Below are positions 49,643 through 61,564 of a DNA stretch of 64,000 nucleotides, in pieces (position 1 is the stretch's first letter; each line of letters opens with the position of its first letter). The notes below the pieces were generated by a model, which was not told the DNA's origin, made no database searches, and saw nothing but the letters and a program-made list of their open reading frames with translations. Position numbers and translations under genes: made by a program. The DNA comes from Opeltia flavorubescens (lineage: Eukaryota > Ascomycota > Lecanoromycetes > Teloschistales > Teloschistaceae), in NCBI GenBank assembly GCA_000442125.1, contig KE546965.1:2294001-2358000 (forward strand), given 5' to 3'.

Positions 49643-52600
49643 TCAAGCGTAGCCGTGCGCCTGAAGCCACTCCAAAGTTAATCTCTCATCACGCTCCTTG
49701 TAATTTGCATTGCTCCGTATTGTATCCGAAACTTGCACCAAGCCCCGATCGAATCCTGTTTTATCCTTGTTTTCGAAGAATCTTGCAATTTCTCTTTCTC
49801 TGTCATGAGACGCAAATTTCTGCAGACAGTTCTTGAGGTAGCGGTCTAGCACCACTGAATTTCCCGAAAGCTTCCCGTGCACCATATCCCAGTTTTTCGT
49901 GATATATTGCCACAATGTACCTCGCGAATTCGAGTTTCCGGCAAGCGCCATTGATCCACTATGCATGTCTTGGACTTTGACTTTATCCGAGTATTGGAAG
50001 TCCAAGAAGTCATTGACGAGCGCAGGTGTTTGTACCCGACCAAGAGATTGTAGACAAATCTCCTTTCCATCGATCGATGTTGTTTCTAGGTACTCAGTCT
50101 TAATGGCTTCGTAAGTGTTCTTGCCCCCTTCTGCTACATTAATGCGAAAAACGGGCAATCGTAAACTCGGGTGGATAGATTCTCTATCACCAGATAAATA
50201 AAGCTCAAATCTTCGCTTGGCCTCATTGATCGTGCTACCTTGAAGTCAGTCTCTCCACTCAGAAAGATAAGTCGAGAAGAAACAAACCTTGTATGCCCGG
50301 CGCCCCCTGCTACATCAATCAACAAGGCGCGGAGCTGTCCAGTCAGGTAGTCTTCCCCTGGTGAAAACTCCCATCCAATCTTCTCTGTCGCCGAAGAAAC
50401 AAGCTTCAGAGTAAATTGCCTTAATCCATCAGCCACAGCCTTATTCTCCGCGAATATTGATCGTATGTTGATCAATGAAGCGACTAGTTGAGCCCAGACA
50501 CTAAAATGGTCAACGATTGATCGGTTCAAAGACATCGTCATGAACACGCTTACGCTTGATTTGTCTCATCATGGAAGTTGGAAATAAACGTCAAAAGTCC
50601 GGCAGTAGTACCGTCCCCCGACAGCGCCAGCGCTGCAGCGTCAGCGATAAGGCCGATCTTGTCTTCAGCAGTTAGCTTGTCTTTCTCAGCCCCCATCTTA
50701 GCAAGTCGGGGTGGCGGGTAGTTGGTGCGATAGAAGCCAGTCTGGTTTGCATTGAATTTGTAGAATGCCTCATCAACATCTCGAAGGGTTTCTTCCTTCG
50801 ACGTGAGAGCATCTATTGTCGCCGCCGTTGCTTGAGAACTAGTTTTCAGACTCAAGGGTATCCACCATAGGGTTTCATCTTCTTCCGCTTTAACGTCCCC
50901 CGTCAGAAGGAAGCGTGTTTGGCGGACGCCAATCTGTCCGGGTTCTTCAGCTACTGTCAAAAGAGGGTATCCAAGCTTCCTAATCCAAGGGTCCTACAGA
51001 ACGTCAATCGTTATCAGGAGATCGCAATGCGAATTATTTACAGACCATGAATGTTTCCACATCTTTTCCAGACGAATCACTCAGTGCCTTCCACAGGTCT
51101 TTGGTCGTTGCGTTGCCTTGAAGATTAAAGATTAGGGATGGTGAAATCATAGAAAAATAGCAAGTCATGTACCTACCGTAAGCGTGAGCTTTAAGGTACT
51201 CCGATACACCACGAAGAAAAACTTCGACGCCGAGATGGTTGCTTAGCATACGAATCACTGAACTCCCTTTCAAATAGCTGATTGCATCGAAGATCTGCTC
51301 AATTTCCAGAGCGTCCTTGACCGGTACCTATATAGTGGCTTAGCACGGGAATGCCTGAATTGCCATTGAGGTAGCTGACCTCGATAGGATGAGATGATCG
51401 TAGAGAATCCAGCTGCTGAGCAGTCTGTACTGCTTCCGTGACAAATTGACACCAGACTTCAAACTCGGGGTAGAGATGATCGATAGCCAGCCAACCGACC
51501 CAGGTCGCAAATCCCTCATTTAGCCATAGTTCACTCCACCAATCCATTGTGACCAGGTTTCCAAACCATTGATGGGCAAGCTCTGATAGCCGTTAATGTT
51601 TTCATGGTACATGGCCCTTCAATGATATTCTTACCATGGGCAACAACGTACGCTACTCTATTTTTGTATTTTGCAGCCGAATGCTGTTCGTCGAACAATA
51701 TCGCCGTAGTGCGGTAGGTGATCAGACCCCAATTCTCCATGGCGTTATGCGAGAAGTCATGAACTGCTAGAAGGTCCAATTTAGGCAATGGATAGTCAAT
51801 GCCAAATATCTCTGAGAAGTAATCGACGACTTGAGAGGCGTTCTTCAAACCGAAGCGGGCCTGCTCCTTTAATCCTTTGGTCGTATAGACGCGGACAGGC
51901 ATCGGCTTGCCGTTGTACTTGCGCTGGGTAAAGTCTTCGACATACTCAAAATCCCCAAAAGCCCAAGCCAGGAGATAGGTGCTCATGATTGGTGTCCGGT
52001 CGAAGGACACGACCTTGAAACCATGCTTGCTCTTTGAAACCCCTTTTTCAGGCATGTTGCTCAATGCAATCAAGTCTTCTGGAATCTCGATATTGACATC
52101 AAAGCTGGCTTTCAGATTTGGCTCATCAAAGCATGGAAAAGCTGATCGGGCATCGCAAGATTCAAACTGTGTGCTAAACATCAAGCAATCGTTGTCTTCG
52201 GTTGGAACGGACTTGGACGGTGTAATACTGGGCTTATACTTGCTCCGATAGAAACCAGCCATGTCATTGTTCATGATGCCGGTAAAGTCTGCTTTAAGTA
52301 TTGCATTCTCCGCAGTGCCAATTTCTTGAGAAAAGCTAAGAATTGCCCGCTGTGATTTCTCGTCATAGGATATATCAGACGCCTTATTGACTATATTCAA
52401 TGAGTATCCCGTCTATAATCAACAGGAAAGTTCTTCCTTACGATCAGTGCTCTCACTTGACACCTCGACATTATGGATCTTTAACCGATGGGCATTGATC
52501 ACAATCTCCTTTGTTGGTCTTTTGACTCGTATCTGTATCTTGATTGTGCCTTTGTAATTGAAAACACTTCCGAGCTCGAGATCATATAGCGAGATATCAT

Positions 52601-52707
52601 AATTCACGGGCTTGACACTAAAGTAGGAATCTTAAATACGAATGGGAATATCATGAGAGATTAGCATACTTATCTGGTAGAATTTCTCGATCTACACCGG
52701 AACTCAT
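49643..52707 (-). CDS. M1-family zinc aminopeptidase with NAMEN motif
   Basis: Removes N-terminal residues from peptides (yeast Aap1/Ape2 type). ATG 52707 gives [13 protein letters not shown], then after an intron [20 protein letters not shown], typical for cytosolic M1 enzymes and without a signal peptide. Blocks in order: [20 protein letters not shown], then [17 protein letters not shown], where the normal GAMEN is NAMEN (51732-51746). The zinc motif [13 protein letters not shown] is split by an intron inside its Glu codon (51583-51634), with the third ligand in [16 protein letters not shown]. The ERAP1-C-like half begins near [13 protein letters not shown] and ends [12 protein letters not shown]. 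About 880 residues. Two zinc histidines, the catalytic Glu and the third ligand are present. The Gly to Asn change in GAMEN is unusual; activity may be altered. Confidence 0.93.
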
Positions 52708-53595
52708 ACTGAGACTAATTTGAGCCTGAGACTTTCACTGTTTAACGATACGATTCGAAGGGAGTTTTATTTGAAGCTGGAACTTTCAGCTTCAGGTAGG
52801 CACATGTTATGCCAAGATTCAATACAAATACTGTCTTCAATTAATAGATTTCTTAGAGCTGTAAGTAGTTGCCTAAGAATGTTATTTGATATAAGGCACA
52901 GGAACTCCACTCTATTTGCAGCGAATGCAGTGGGAAGGTGAGACTGCCGATTCCAAAATAAGGAGAGTGCGGGGAGAGAGAGGCCCTCGATGGGCGCCCG
53001 CTTAACATCGGTCTAATTGCTGTCCTCTGCATGAAGAGCTATCACAACCAGGTTACCCAGGTGAGTTGAAAGCCAATTTAGATTATGGTATCGGTGTGTT
53101 GAGCATAAGATATTACGCTTGTTCTCCGGTTAGAAAGTCATCATTGTTCGACCATCGGTGGGCACTATCGAGTATCCTGATCATCTGGCTGCCGTTCAGA
53201 AAGCTGGAACACATAAATTTTATGGAAATCCCTAATATATCGAAGGTTATTGAAATGGAGGATTCTGGATATACTTCTGACGAGCTTAGGTCGCTCTCAA
53301 TGAAGCGACAAAGCCAGATTAAGGATGTCCCCCCTCATGATCGCCATGAAAAACATCCGAAGACAAATCAAAATTGCTTCACGGTGGTCTTCCATTGGAA
53401 ATCAACCTTGCCGGAGCTGATCACGGATCCGCACTGGTTATCCAACCGATTCAAGGAGATAAACCTATCCGGTAACAAAGGCTAGCTTCATTGTAGTCGA
53501 CACGTCAAAACCGGCTTCTTCGAAAGTTGAAGTACTGAGTCCGGAATCATTGACTTTTGGTACTGTGGATGTAGTGACAAATAATTGCCATGTTT
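52708..53595. other. Gene-poor region upstream of the aminopeptidase gene
   Basis: About 890 bp. A plus-strand frame of 139 codons (53066-53485) is open and moderately protein-like in its second half, but it has no recognised domain, no partner exon and no close start context; I leave it uncalled. Confidence 0.4.
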
Positions 53596-54507
53596 TTATA
53601 TTTGATATTTGACATGATCTTTGTCACCGTTCCTGGGATAGATTTGAATATTGAAACTTAGTCGACAGCCGTTCTCAGTGCACCAACGACATTTTGTTTG
53701 TAATAGGTGTTGTACGAAAACAGTCTGCGAACCCGCATTAAAGTATTCGACCTGTGCGCCAGCCAGCCCGCTGTATGCTCCCTTCCCTGTCCAAACGCCA
53801 TGCGAGGTATTATACAGGGTGTACATCCATTTTGTCCCTCCAAGGTGTCGGAAAGTGTTTATACATTACAGCCGGATCTGGAAATTCACGCAGGGCACTC
53901 TAAGCCCACTCCATCCTGACCTTGCCTGTACTCTCCTTTTGAGCCCTTCTATTGCTGCTCCCGCCAGAGCAGAAGCCGTCTCGTTCACAGCCTGCACCAG
54001 GAAAGATGTTTCCACCCCCACGGAGCTTCCATTACCGGACGAGAATCCAGCTTGAGCCAGCGGATTTGGTATTGCTGATGAGATATGACGGGGTTCGAAC
54101 CAATTACTGTGAATGTCGAAGAAGCACTGGTCGGACCAGTAGCAGGAAGATATGAAGAGGATCAAGAGTAGGATGGAACAGTAGACACATGGCCGATTGA
54201 GTAGATAGGTGAGGATGAAGAATGAGATCAGAAATCTGGCCTAGATTAGCTTTTGTGATCTTCGATTGGCATGCGAAGTTTTAGCTCACAGTGGAGATGC
54301 ATTGGTGGGGATGAATAGAAGTGGGAGCCAGCTGTGTTTATTAGCCCTTTGATACAGCAATGGAGACATGTAACAATCTCACCTACGTAGGCAGAACATA
54401 GTACCGGTGTCGTCCCGATACCCTGACTCACGCCAGCTCGCAGTCGATTTAAAACTGGTGTTAAGACGTCTTGCGATTCGGTGTATCTTATGCTCTCAAA
54501 AATGTGT
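53596..54507 (-). pseudogene. Possible membrane-protein gene interrupted by an in-frame stop
   Basis: Coding-like exons can be chained on the minus strand: an exon ending TTPVLCSAY, a short exon LAPTSIHPHQCIST, then a long frame with two membrane stretches (ARFLISFFILTYLLNRPCVY, CSILLLILFISSCYWSDQCF) and SFLVQAVNETASALAGAAIE. That frame stops at TAA (53866-53868) after NFQIRL. The same frame continues for 90 codons with protein-like sequence (WMYTLYNTSHGVWTGKGAYS, AGAQVEYFNAGSQTVFVQHL, TKCRWCTENGCRLSFNIQIY). Either a nonsense change, a spliced-out segment (a GTGAAT donor lies just before the stop) or readthrough could explain it. No start codon was found. The family is unknown to me. Confidence 0.3.
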
Positions 54508-55242
54508 CTATGAAAGCATTAATGTACCTACAGGATGAGCAGAAGCAGTAAAATTTCTCGGTTAAACCTGCCTCGATCTTACTGTAGAATTCGCCGTGAG
54601 ATTAGTTTTAAGGTTTGAGACACTGAACTTTTCAAGATCTCTACAGCTAGAGTAGACACATATTTCAAGAAGCACTTCATTTGCTACGGAATCTATCTTT
54701 ACCAGGCACTTGATGCATTTCTGTCAAACAGTATGTAAAGTGTGATTTTGGTCATTACGGTCTGCTAGATCACTCGGTAAAATATATAAGATGTCTTAAT
54801 GAAGGGCTTGAGAATGAAATAGAAAACTATTCAATAGTAGCAGCTCGTATGAATTTCTGGTGAAGCCTGAAAGATATCAAAACTTTGACTATGTTTTCGG
54901 TGACGTTGAATGGTCGACAATTTTGTATAGCACTCACGGCACTGACTCTTTCCTGGATTCAGAGGCACTGGGTTTGGACGCTCTATAGGGCGAGGTATAC
55001 AGCGCAAGTGACATGGGATATAACGGAACTTGCATGATAGACTTGACAGACAGACAAATCTACGTCTCCCTTAAGGCTGGAAATCCAAAAGGGAAAGGGG
55101 GTGAAAAGTAAGATCGCGTGGCGCTTGTTAGGGCGAACGATCTAGTGTTGCATCATCTAATTCGGTCCAACACTTTACCCGTTTTCTATTCCAATTTCCT
55201 TCACTTGAAACTCTTTTGTTGATTATCTGCATAAAGCCATTC
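54508..55242. other. Intergenic region before the EDC4-like gene
   Basis: AT-rich, about 730 bp, with many stops in all frames. The right end should hold the promoter of the EDC4-like gene. Nothing else is recognised. Confidence 0.45.
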
Positions 55243-58200
55243 ATGGCAAGCGTCGGTCAAGATTTGGAGGGCTTGTTTGCCAGTTTGAAGCCAACCGGCA
55301 GTAGAACCTCGTCTGCCACTCACCTTCCTCCAACCACCGAGGAGAGCTCAGCTCAAAACATCCGTCAACCTCTCCCTTTCCGCCCGTCGGCACAATCAAG
55401 CTCACCGCAACCTCAAGCTTTCAATCAAGCCTTTGCTGTACCTGCCAAATTCTCACCCTCCCCGAGCAATGTAAACGCACGCAATTTTCTTCAGAACGCA
55501 GCTATGAGCAACCCGTCTGCTTCTGCTGGTGATCAAGCTAGTTCCGAAAGAACTAACAATCTACTGAACTTACTGAAATTTGGTACCTCCAGTGCTGCTG
55601 GTCAGAGTACTTCTCAGCAGTCCCATACTGCACGATCAGGAACAAGCGGTCCAGACACGCATACCGTACACGGGCGGGGCATATCAGCTTCCGACTTGGT
55701 AGGCTCGTTCATGGGGAAATCGGCTTCGCCCTTATCCCGAGAAAACATCAAACCTCCTCCTTCAACGAACCATCAGGATGTCCTGTTGAAACTTCTCAAC
55801 CGTTCGGCTTCGTCGCATGGAGAAACGCCATTGCAGACGCCAAAAGCGCCACCCAGAAATGAAGAAAGCTCAGCTAGAGAGCTCTCTCAGGGGCCAAAAA
55901 AATCAAGTCTAGATCAACAGGCTTCTTGGGCGCCTGAGAATGAATCAAACTCTCGTCGCAAGGAATCCCCCATCCGATACTTCGGCACTTCTGAAGCACA
56001 GCCAACTCCTTTTGAGCCACAAGACATCCCCAAACTAGAGGCAACGCCGAAGAAAGAACCTCTGTTCACGTACGTGAATCCTTTTGAGCAACTTGCCGCT
56101 TCGTCACCACGTAATGGCAATACAGCAAGCCCCCCTGCTGAAGGTCACAAGCGGAAGAGCAAGAGACTGACACCGGAGCCGTCGACATCCAGGAGGAAGA
56201 TTACTCCCACGGCGAACGAGATCCTTCGCAGTGTCGAAACCCCATCGCCTATTTCGCAGCCACTTGAAGGCAGAACGCGAGTCGAGGCACTAATGGGAAT
56301 TGGTGCGCCCACTAAGAACGCCGAGACAGTTGCTGAAGCTCTGAACGAGGTGGGGAGTAAAGTAGACCGGGAGGCTGGGAATGCTTTGGCTAAGGCCGAA
56401 GGCAAGGTTAATGACCAGAGCCAATCTACAGGAACCAACGAACCTCTCGAAAATGCACAGGAGCCTACTCTCGATGCCATTAAAGAGGATGTCCGTGATG
56501 CTGCGATTAAGGTCAAGCACGAATTAGATAAGGAAGAAAATAAAGGTGTTCTTGAGGAATCCATGCCAGCCCCAGTAGCCGAAGCACTGAAAGACATCAT
56601 TGATGATGCAGCAGAAGCCTGGGAGAGCGATGATAGAGGAGAGTCTCCGAATCAAGCCGAGGATGATCGTATTGTTCGGGTCTATCAATTTCCATTAAGG
56701 CCTTTCGTTTCTATTGACATTAAACGCAAGAAACTCTCTACACTGAACGTTCGTGAGGATGCTGTAACCCACATAGCAAGATTCAGAAAAGATTTCGATC
56801 AAATCGACCGGACTTTGGGTACGGCTACAAATGAATTCATTGCCTACGGCTCGCCCAGACCAGGCGGCCTTAGGCTTATTCGTCAAGATGATGGGGTAGC
56901 CAAACACTTGTTCGCTGAGGCACGCGACCGAATTTTTAACGTTTCCTTGAGTACAACGCCGACTTCAAGTGAGAGTGTGCAGACTGTACTTGCGACTGGC
57001 GTTAGTGGCACAGTTTACTGGACAACGATCATGAGACCCGATGCCAGCTTCTCCGACCTTGAATTAGAAAAAGATGGCCTCGTTATTCCCCCTACTGCCA
57101 GCCAAGTCGAGAATGTGTCTGGTGGACAGCTCAAAACGCGTGCAAAGAAAAGTTCTCGCCATCCCGAAGTTTTCGCGATTGGTCGCGGCAAAGCGATCCA
57201 TATTATCTTTCCCTACCATGCTACAAGATCAGGACATCTGATCGGGGGTGGTACTGTCAGTGAAGGGAACACTCTGGATACAGAGAAGTATTTGAAGGAG
57301 CGAAACATTAAGATCGTTGTTGGTAAAGCCGGCAAGGATTTCGCTTTTAGCGAGGATGACAGCGTGATCGTCAGTCTGGACAAGGTCGGAAGACTTGGGT
57401 TCTGGGACGTAACGGAGCTTCTGAACCTCGACAATGCCTCCGCTTCAAAGATCGCACCTATTGAACTCAGGACCCCGGTGGTGACATTTGCTACAGCACC
57501 TTCAGGCGAGAAGTCATGGCCCACGTCTGTTATGCTTGTGGATAAGTTGAGACCTTACACCAAGGGCATCGCCCAGCGCTATGTGCTTGTCGGATTGAAG
57601 CAGAATCATACATTACAACTCTGGGATCTCTGCTTGCTCAAGGCTGTTCAAGAGTTGAATTTTCCGCATGACAATGAGACAGACGCTATCTGCAGTGTTG
57701 CGTATCATCCTTCATCGGGCATCATCGTTGTCGGCCATCCTACGCGCAACTCCATTTACCTCATCCATCTATCGGCACCTAGGTACAATCTCCCGAGTAT
57801 GTCCCAGGCTAGGTTCCTGCAACGACTTTCCCAGAAAGACTCCACGTTGCCAAGGCCAGAAGCGACAGCCATCATGAGTGGTCTCAGAGAGTATTCCTTC
57901 GATACAATTGGTCATATTCGCAGTATTGATTTGATGCCTATGGACAATAGTCGAAGGTTACCTGACGATGAACAAGAGCCTCCGCTATTTGAGTTGTACG
58001 TGATGCATTCGAGGGGAGTCACCAGTTTAAGCGTCGATAAAACCGACCTTGGCTGGTCAAGCGAAAATAAAGTACTCCTCCCAGTAGATGCCGAGAACGA
58101 GAAATTCATCTCTGTGAAGGATTTGAGGGAGTTATCGCAAACCGCCGTGAGCGAACCCTCATCAGTCAACGGTGATCATATGCCCTCTGCAGCTGTTGCC

Positions 58201-59914
58201 GCCAACATAAAACTTGCGCAACGGGACAAGGTCAAACCAGCTCAGGCGACGCCGAAGAAAGGTCGTAGCATCAGATCCGAAGAGCGGATTACCGAAGAGT
58301 CTACCCCAGCCCCAGAGCGTACTGACACAGATCTTGGTGCCGCACCGAACGGCGGCACGGACAAGGGAGAAAAGAAAAAGAAGAAGAAGCGTGATGCAGT
58401 GGCAGCAGCAGCGACCGAGCCCTCAGATAATGGTCCTCAAGCCGGCGAGCCGGCTCCCAATGTATCTCGTGCAGCTGACGCAAAGCCTCAGGCCACGCAG
58501 CCTGCAGTTGCTCAAACCGTGTCTAAACCGAAGTCTGGTGAATCGGCGTCAAAGTCAGTTCCCAATGGTGAATCGGTCAACATAGGTGTTTCTGGTGATT
58601 TCCTTGATAAAGAGCTTAAGAAGATTGAGCAAGCAGTATCCGCAGAATTTAAGCGCGTCTTCACCCAAGAATTAGAGACTCTTTACCGACGATTTGATGA
58701 TGATAAGCGTGTGCAGAGCGCTGCTGGAGCCGCAAAGCAAGATGCAATGCTTCGATTGGTGTCGGCCACTCTCGGGGAGAACGTCGAAAAATCACTGTCT
58801 CGGATCATTGAGGGGAATATTCGGCAAGCAGTAATCCCCACGATTGTTGACACGACTACTTCAGCACTAGATAGAAAGCTGTCTGACACCGTGACCCCAC
58901 AACTCCATAATACTGTCTCAGCGTCTGTCAAATTGGCTTTACCCGAGGCGATCAATCGCGGGGTCCAAAATCCAGAGGTTCTTCGCGTTCTGTCGGAGCA
59001 GCTTACGGACAAGATCGGTGCTCATGTGGAGGGGGCACTTGCTGATGCCTTAAAGAAAACAATCATGCCCGCTTTTCAGAGCCAGACCACCAAATTAGCC
59101 CAGAATGTGAGTAATGAAGCGCATGGACGCTTGCGAGAGCAGCTTCAACGCGCGGAGGTACTACATCAAAACGACAGCGTCAAGATTGATCAGCTCACGG
59201 AATTGGTCCGTGGACTGTCGGAAACTGTCCATGCGATGGCGGCTGCGCAGTCTGAATTTCAGCAAGAGATTCTTAAGCTCCAACAACAAGTCATCCGTGA
59301 ACGCCGAACAAGTTCTGGAGGGAGTGGTTCGAGTCATCGTGCCAGTGCAATCTCTAGGGAGTCTACAATCATGCCCAAGTCTCCCGAACAGGAAGCCTTG
59401 GATTCTGTGTCCAGCTCGATAGCTGCTGGAAGATTAGAGGAAGGGACAATCCAGGTGAGCAGAAGTCAAATAAGCGCTGCCTAAGTCTTACTGACGGATT
59501 ACTAGTGGCTCCAGTCTGAGTTTCAGAACTACATCTTTGACGGGTATCTCGCTGGTCTCAACCCAGGCTACCTCCGCGAGCTTTCCCCTCTCCTAAACTT
59601 ATCTGTAGGCGCAGCGGTCACCTCGAGCTTGGAGAATAAACTTGGGGAGCGGTTGACATGGCTCGAAGCCGTGTTCTCCACGATCAGACCCGGGGTAGGT
59701 GACATTTAAGTAAACCTACGACAGATGATTGTTTCTAATTATGGCTTAGGACCCTGAACTACGTGAATATGGCTCCCGTATTATGGATGTGCTTCGAGAG
59801 CGCTTAGAATCCGGTTTCATGCACATCTCCATGTCGAACGCAGGAGAGCCTGCTCTTCGACGGATCCCGCCCTTGGCAAATCGCGCTCGCGAGTTTCAAT
59901 TGCATTTCCGATGA
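55243..59914 (+). CDS. EDC4/Ge-1-like mRNA-decapping scaffold
   Basis: Enhancer-of-decapping type protein (animal Ge-1/EDC4, fission-yeast Pdc1) expected in P-bodies. ATG 55243 (MASVGQDLEGLFASLKPTGS). The first 470 residues are disordered and Ser/Pro-rich but carry two leucine-rich helical motifs, NNLLNLLKF near residue 105 and DVLLKLLNR near 180, the form that binds Edc3 and Dcp2 partners. A WD40-type domain spans about residues 475-930 (SVIVSLDKVGRLGFWDVTEL, RYVLVGLKQNHTLQLWDLCL). A Lys-rich linker leads to a long helical region (residues 1110-1360). Exons 2 and 3 (59506-59694, 59750-59914) give the conserved C-terminal fold (NYIFDGYLAGLNPGYLRELS, LREYGSRIMDVLRERLESG). 1,521 residues. The family is likely; yeast-type Edc proteins differ in layout. 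Confidence 0.85.
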
Positions 59915-60339
59915 CTTTGTACATGACCTGATCAGTACCAGTTACGACATGATTTCATTCAGCGGTTAGCATGGACCTGGGATACCCCCTTTGGCATGGC
60001 TTTTCAGAAATGACGGTTGCTGCTTTGAGGAGGCACGGTGCAAAAGAAGGACTTGAGATTTCAATTCGCCAGTTCATATTTTCAGCCGATCAGCTTGTAA
60101 TCACTAAGCTACCACTACGCAAATTCGGCTGTGTAGCTACAGAATGTTATGCGAAATCGGAGGAGGCTCTGTTCATTTGTGGCGGTGGAGTGCTGAAGCC
60201 ATGGAGCAATGATAGGCTTTCATATGGAGCTGTCCATAGTATAGAAATCAAATGCTCCAACTCAAAGTGATATTCCCAGACGAAAACCAGGACTCCCAGT
60301 ATAGTTCTCTGTTATGTGTGACCTCGAAGGAAATGCTGG
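59915..60339. other. Intergenic region between EDC4-like and NDUFA8 genes (convergent)
   Basis: 425 bp, the two 3' flanks. The frame at 59971-60270 shows no family features. Confidence 0.45.
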
Positions 60340-60984
60340 CTATGTAATGACTCCAGGTTCGTTCTGAGAGTAAATCTGCCTCTTTCGTAAGTGTACCGGA
60401 GTTTCATTGGTCGGTGCACCGGGTATCTTCTTCTCCAATTTCTAATTCTTGTAAGCAATCCAAGCAAAAAAAAACATACATGGATTCCGCAAACAGCAGG
60501 AGAGAAGGGGAGAGATTGAGACTACGCACCAATTTCTCAAAAACGCATCCATTCAACTTCCACTCATGAACCCGACACTGCCACAGCTGCTGATTATTAT
60601 TCTCCAAACAATTCCAATGCCTCCGGAACTCCTCCAGGCAGTTCTTATTAATGTCCTCCAGCACGCTCGCGGCGCAGCGGGTCACTTTCCGGCCCTCGCG
60701 CATGCAGTCGAATTCGCCGCGGCCGTGGGCTTCGGTCTTGCACATCATGTAGTCATCGTTGTAGGCTTTGCAGCGGGCGCCGATGAAGTAGGAGGCGCTG
60801 AGGAGGGGGGCGGAGGATGCACCGATTTCGTCGACGGGAGGGATGGAGGAGGGGAGGGGGGTTGTGTCGAGGAGGACGGCTTGGTTGAAGCTGGGGGATT
60901 GGCTTTGTTAGTATGGAACTCAATTGGGCGAGACGAAAGCAACTGGGAAGAGAGGAGTAGGTACCGGGGTTGGCGGGCGGCCAT
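60340..60984 (-). CDS. NADH:ubiquinone oxidoreductase subunit NDUFA8 (19.3 kDa, twin CX9C)
   Basis: Accessory subunit on the intermembrane-space face of complex I. Exon 1 (60965-60984) codes MAARQPR. Exon 2 gives SPSFNQAVLLDTTPLPSSIP, ASSAPLLSASYFIGARCKAY and NDDYMMCKTEAHGRGEFDCM, then VTRCAASVLEDINKNCLEEF, RRHWNCLENNNQQLWQCRVH and EWKLNGCVFEKL. The final exon codes KLEKKIPGAPTNETPVHLRK with the end RQIYSQNEPGVIT, stop 60340-60342. Cysteines are spaced as CX9C pairs, oxidised by the Mia40 route. Both introns keep phase. About 170 residues, normal for fungi. Very secure. Confidence 0.94.
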
Positions 60985-61564
60985 GGTGAGTTGAAGTGTT
61001 TTCGTTGCTTGGGGATGGAGCTCTTACGAGGGCAGTGGAGGAGTGCGGTGGGAGCTCTCGAGCCGGGTTCCGATTGGACGGCGGCTACACTACCAGTTAT
61101 TACGGCAATATTTGAAGTAAAGGCACCTGCCTCTTTACCTTACTAATCTTCTTTGACTTCAGGGTATTTTTCTACTCTTGAAGTTGAGGATTGTTTGTCT
61201 ATTACATTGTGCGGGTCTATGGCATAAGTTGTACAAGCGTAATTCGAAGCAAAGGCATGCCATTCCCTCGTAGCTTATACTAAATTCATAACCTTCACAT
61301 CATCTTCCGTAGCACCAAATGTTTCTTCTGAGGACGCCCATTGCTTCTCGGTGTCATATGAAGACACAACCTAGGCCATACCCTAAGCTCCTTTCTGTCT
61401 TTTTCTCTCCAAACTAAGCTCTTCTGATGCCCGAATTGGCGCACTGGAAAAATTTGAGACTGCACAAATCAGAAAGGCCTAGGACTTGTGGTCCCACGTA
61501 TAAGCGGAAACAAGCTTACCTTTGCATGAAGGACATTTTGAGGATACTCGCAGCCGAAGGATAC
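60985..61564. promoter_or_regulatory. Upstream region of the NDUFA8 gene
   Basis: 580 bp. Close to the start codon it contains a CCAAT-type core (ATTGG, 61073-61077) within a 19-bp sequence that recurs at 62834-62852. The right half is the 3' flank of the sugar-kinase gene. Confidence 0.5.
61064..61082. repeat. 19-bp promoter repeat, copy 1
   Basis: CGGGTTCCGATTGGACGGC, about 80-100 bp upstream of the NDUFA8 start; an identical copy lies at 62834-62852. Flanking GTGGGAGCTC is shared too. It includes a reversed CCAAT box. Confidence 0.85.

Noticed and set aside
53066-53485. 139-codon plus-strand frame
   Set aside because: No family, no clear start and no neighbouring exon; could be chance in AT-rich DNA.
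54090-54105. GGTTCGAACC, like a tRNA T-arm
   Set aside because: No acceptor stem or anticodon arm around it, and it lies inside a protein-like frame.
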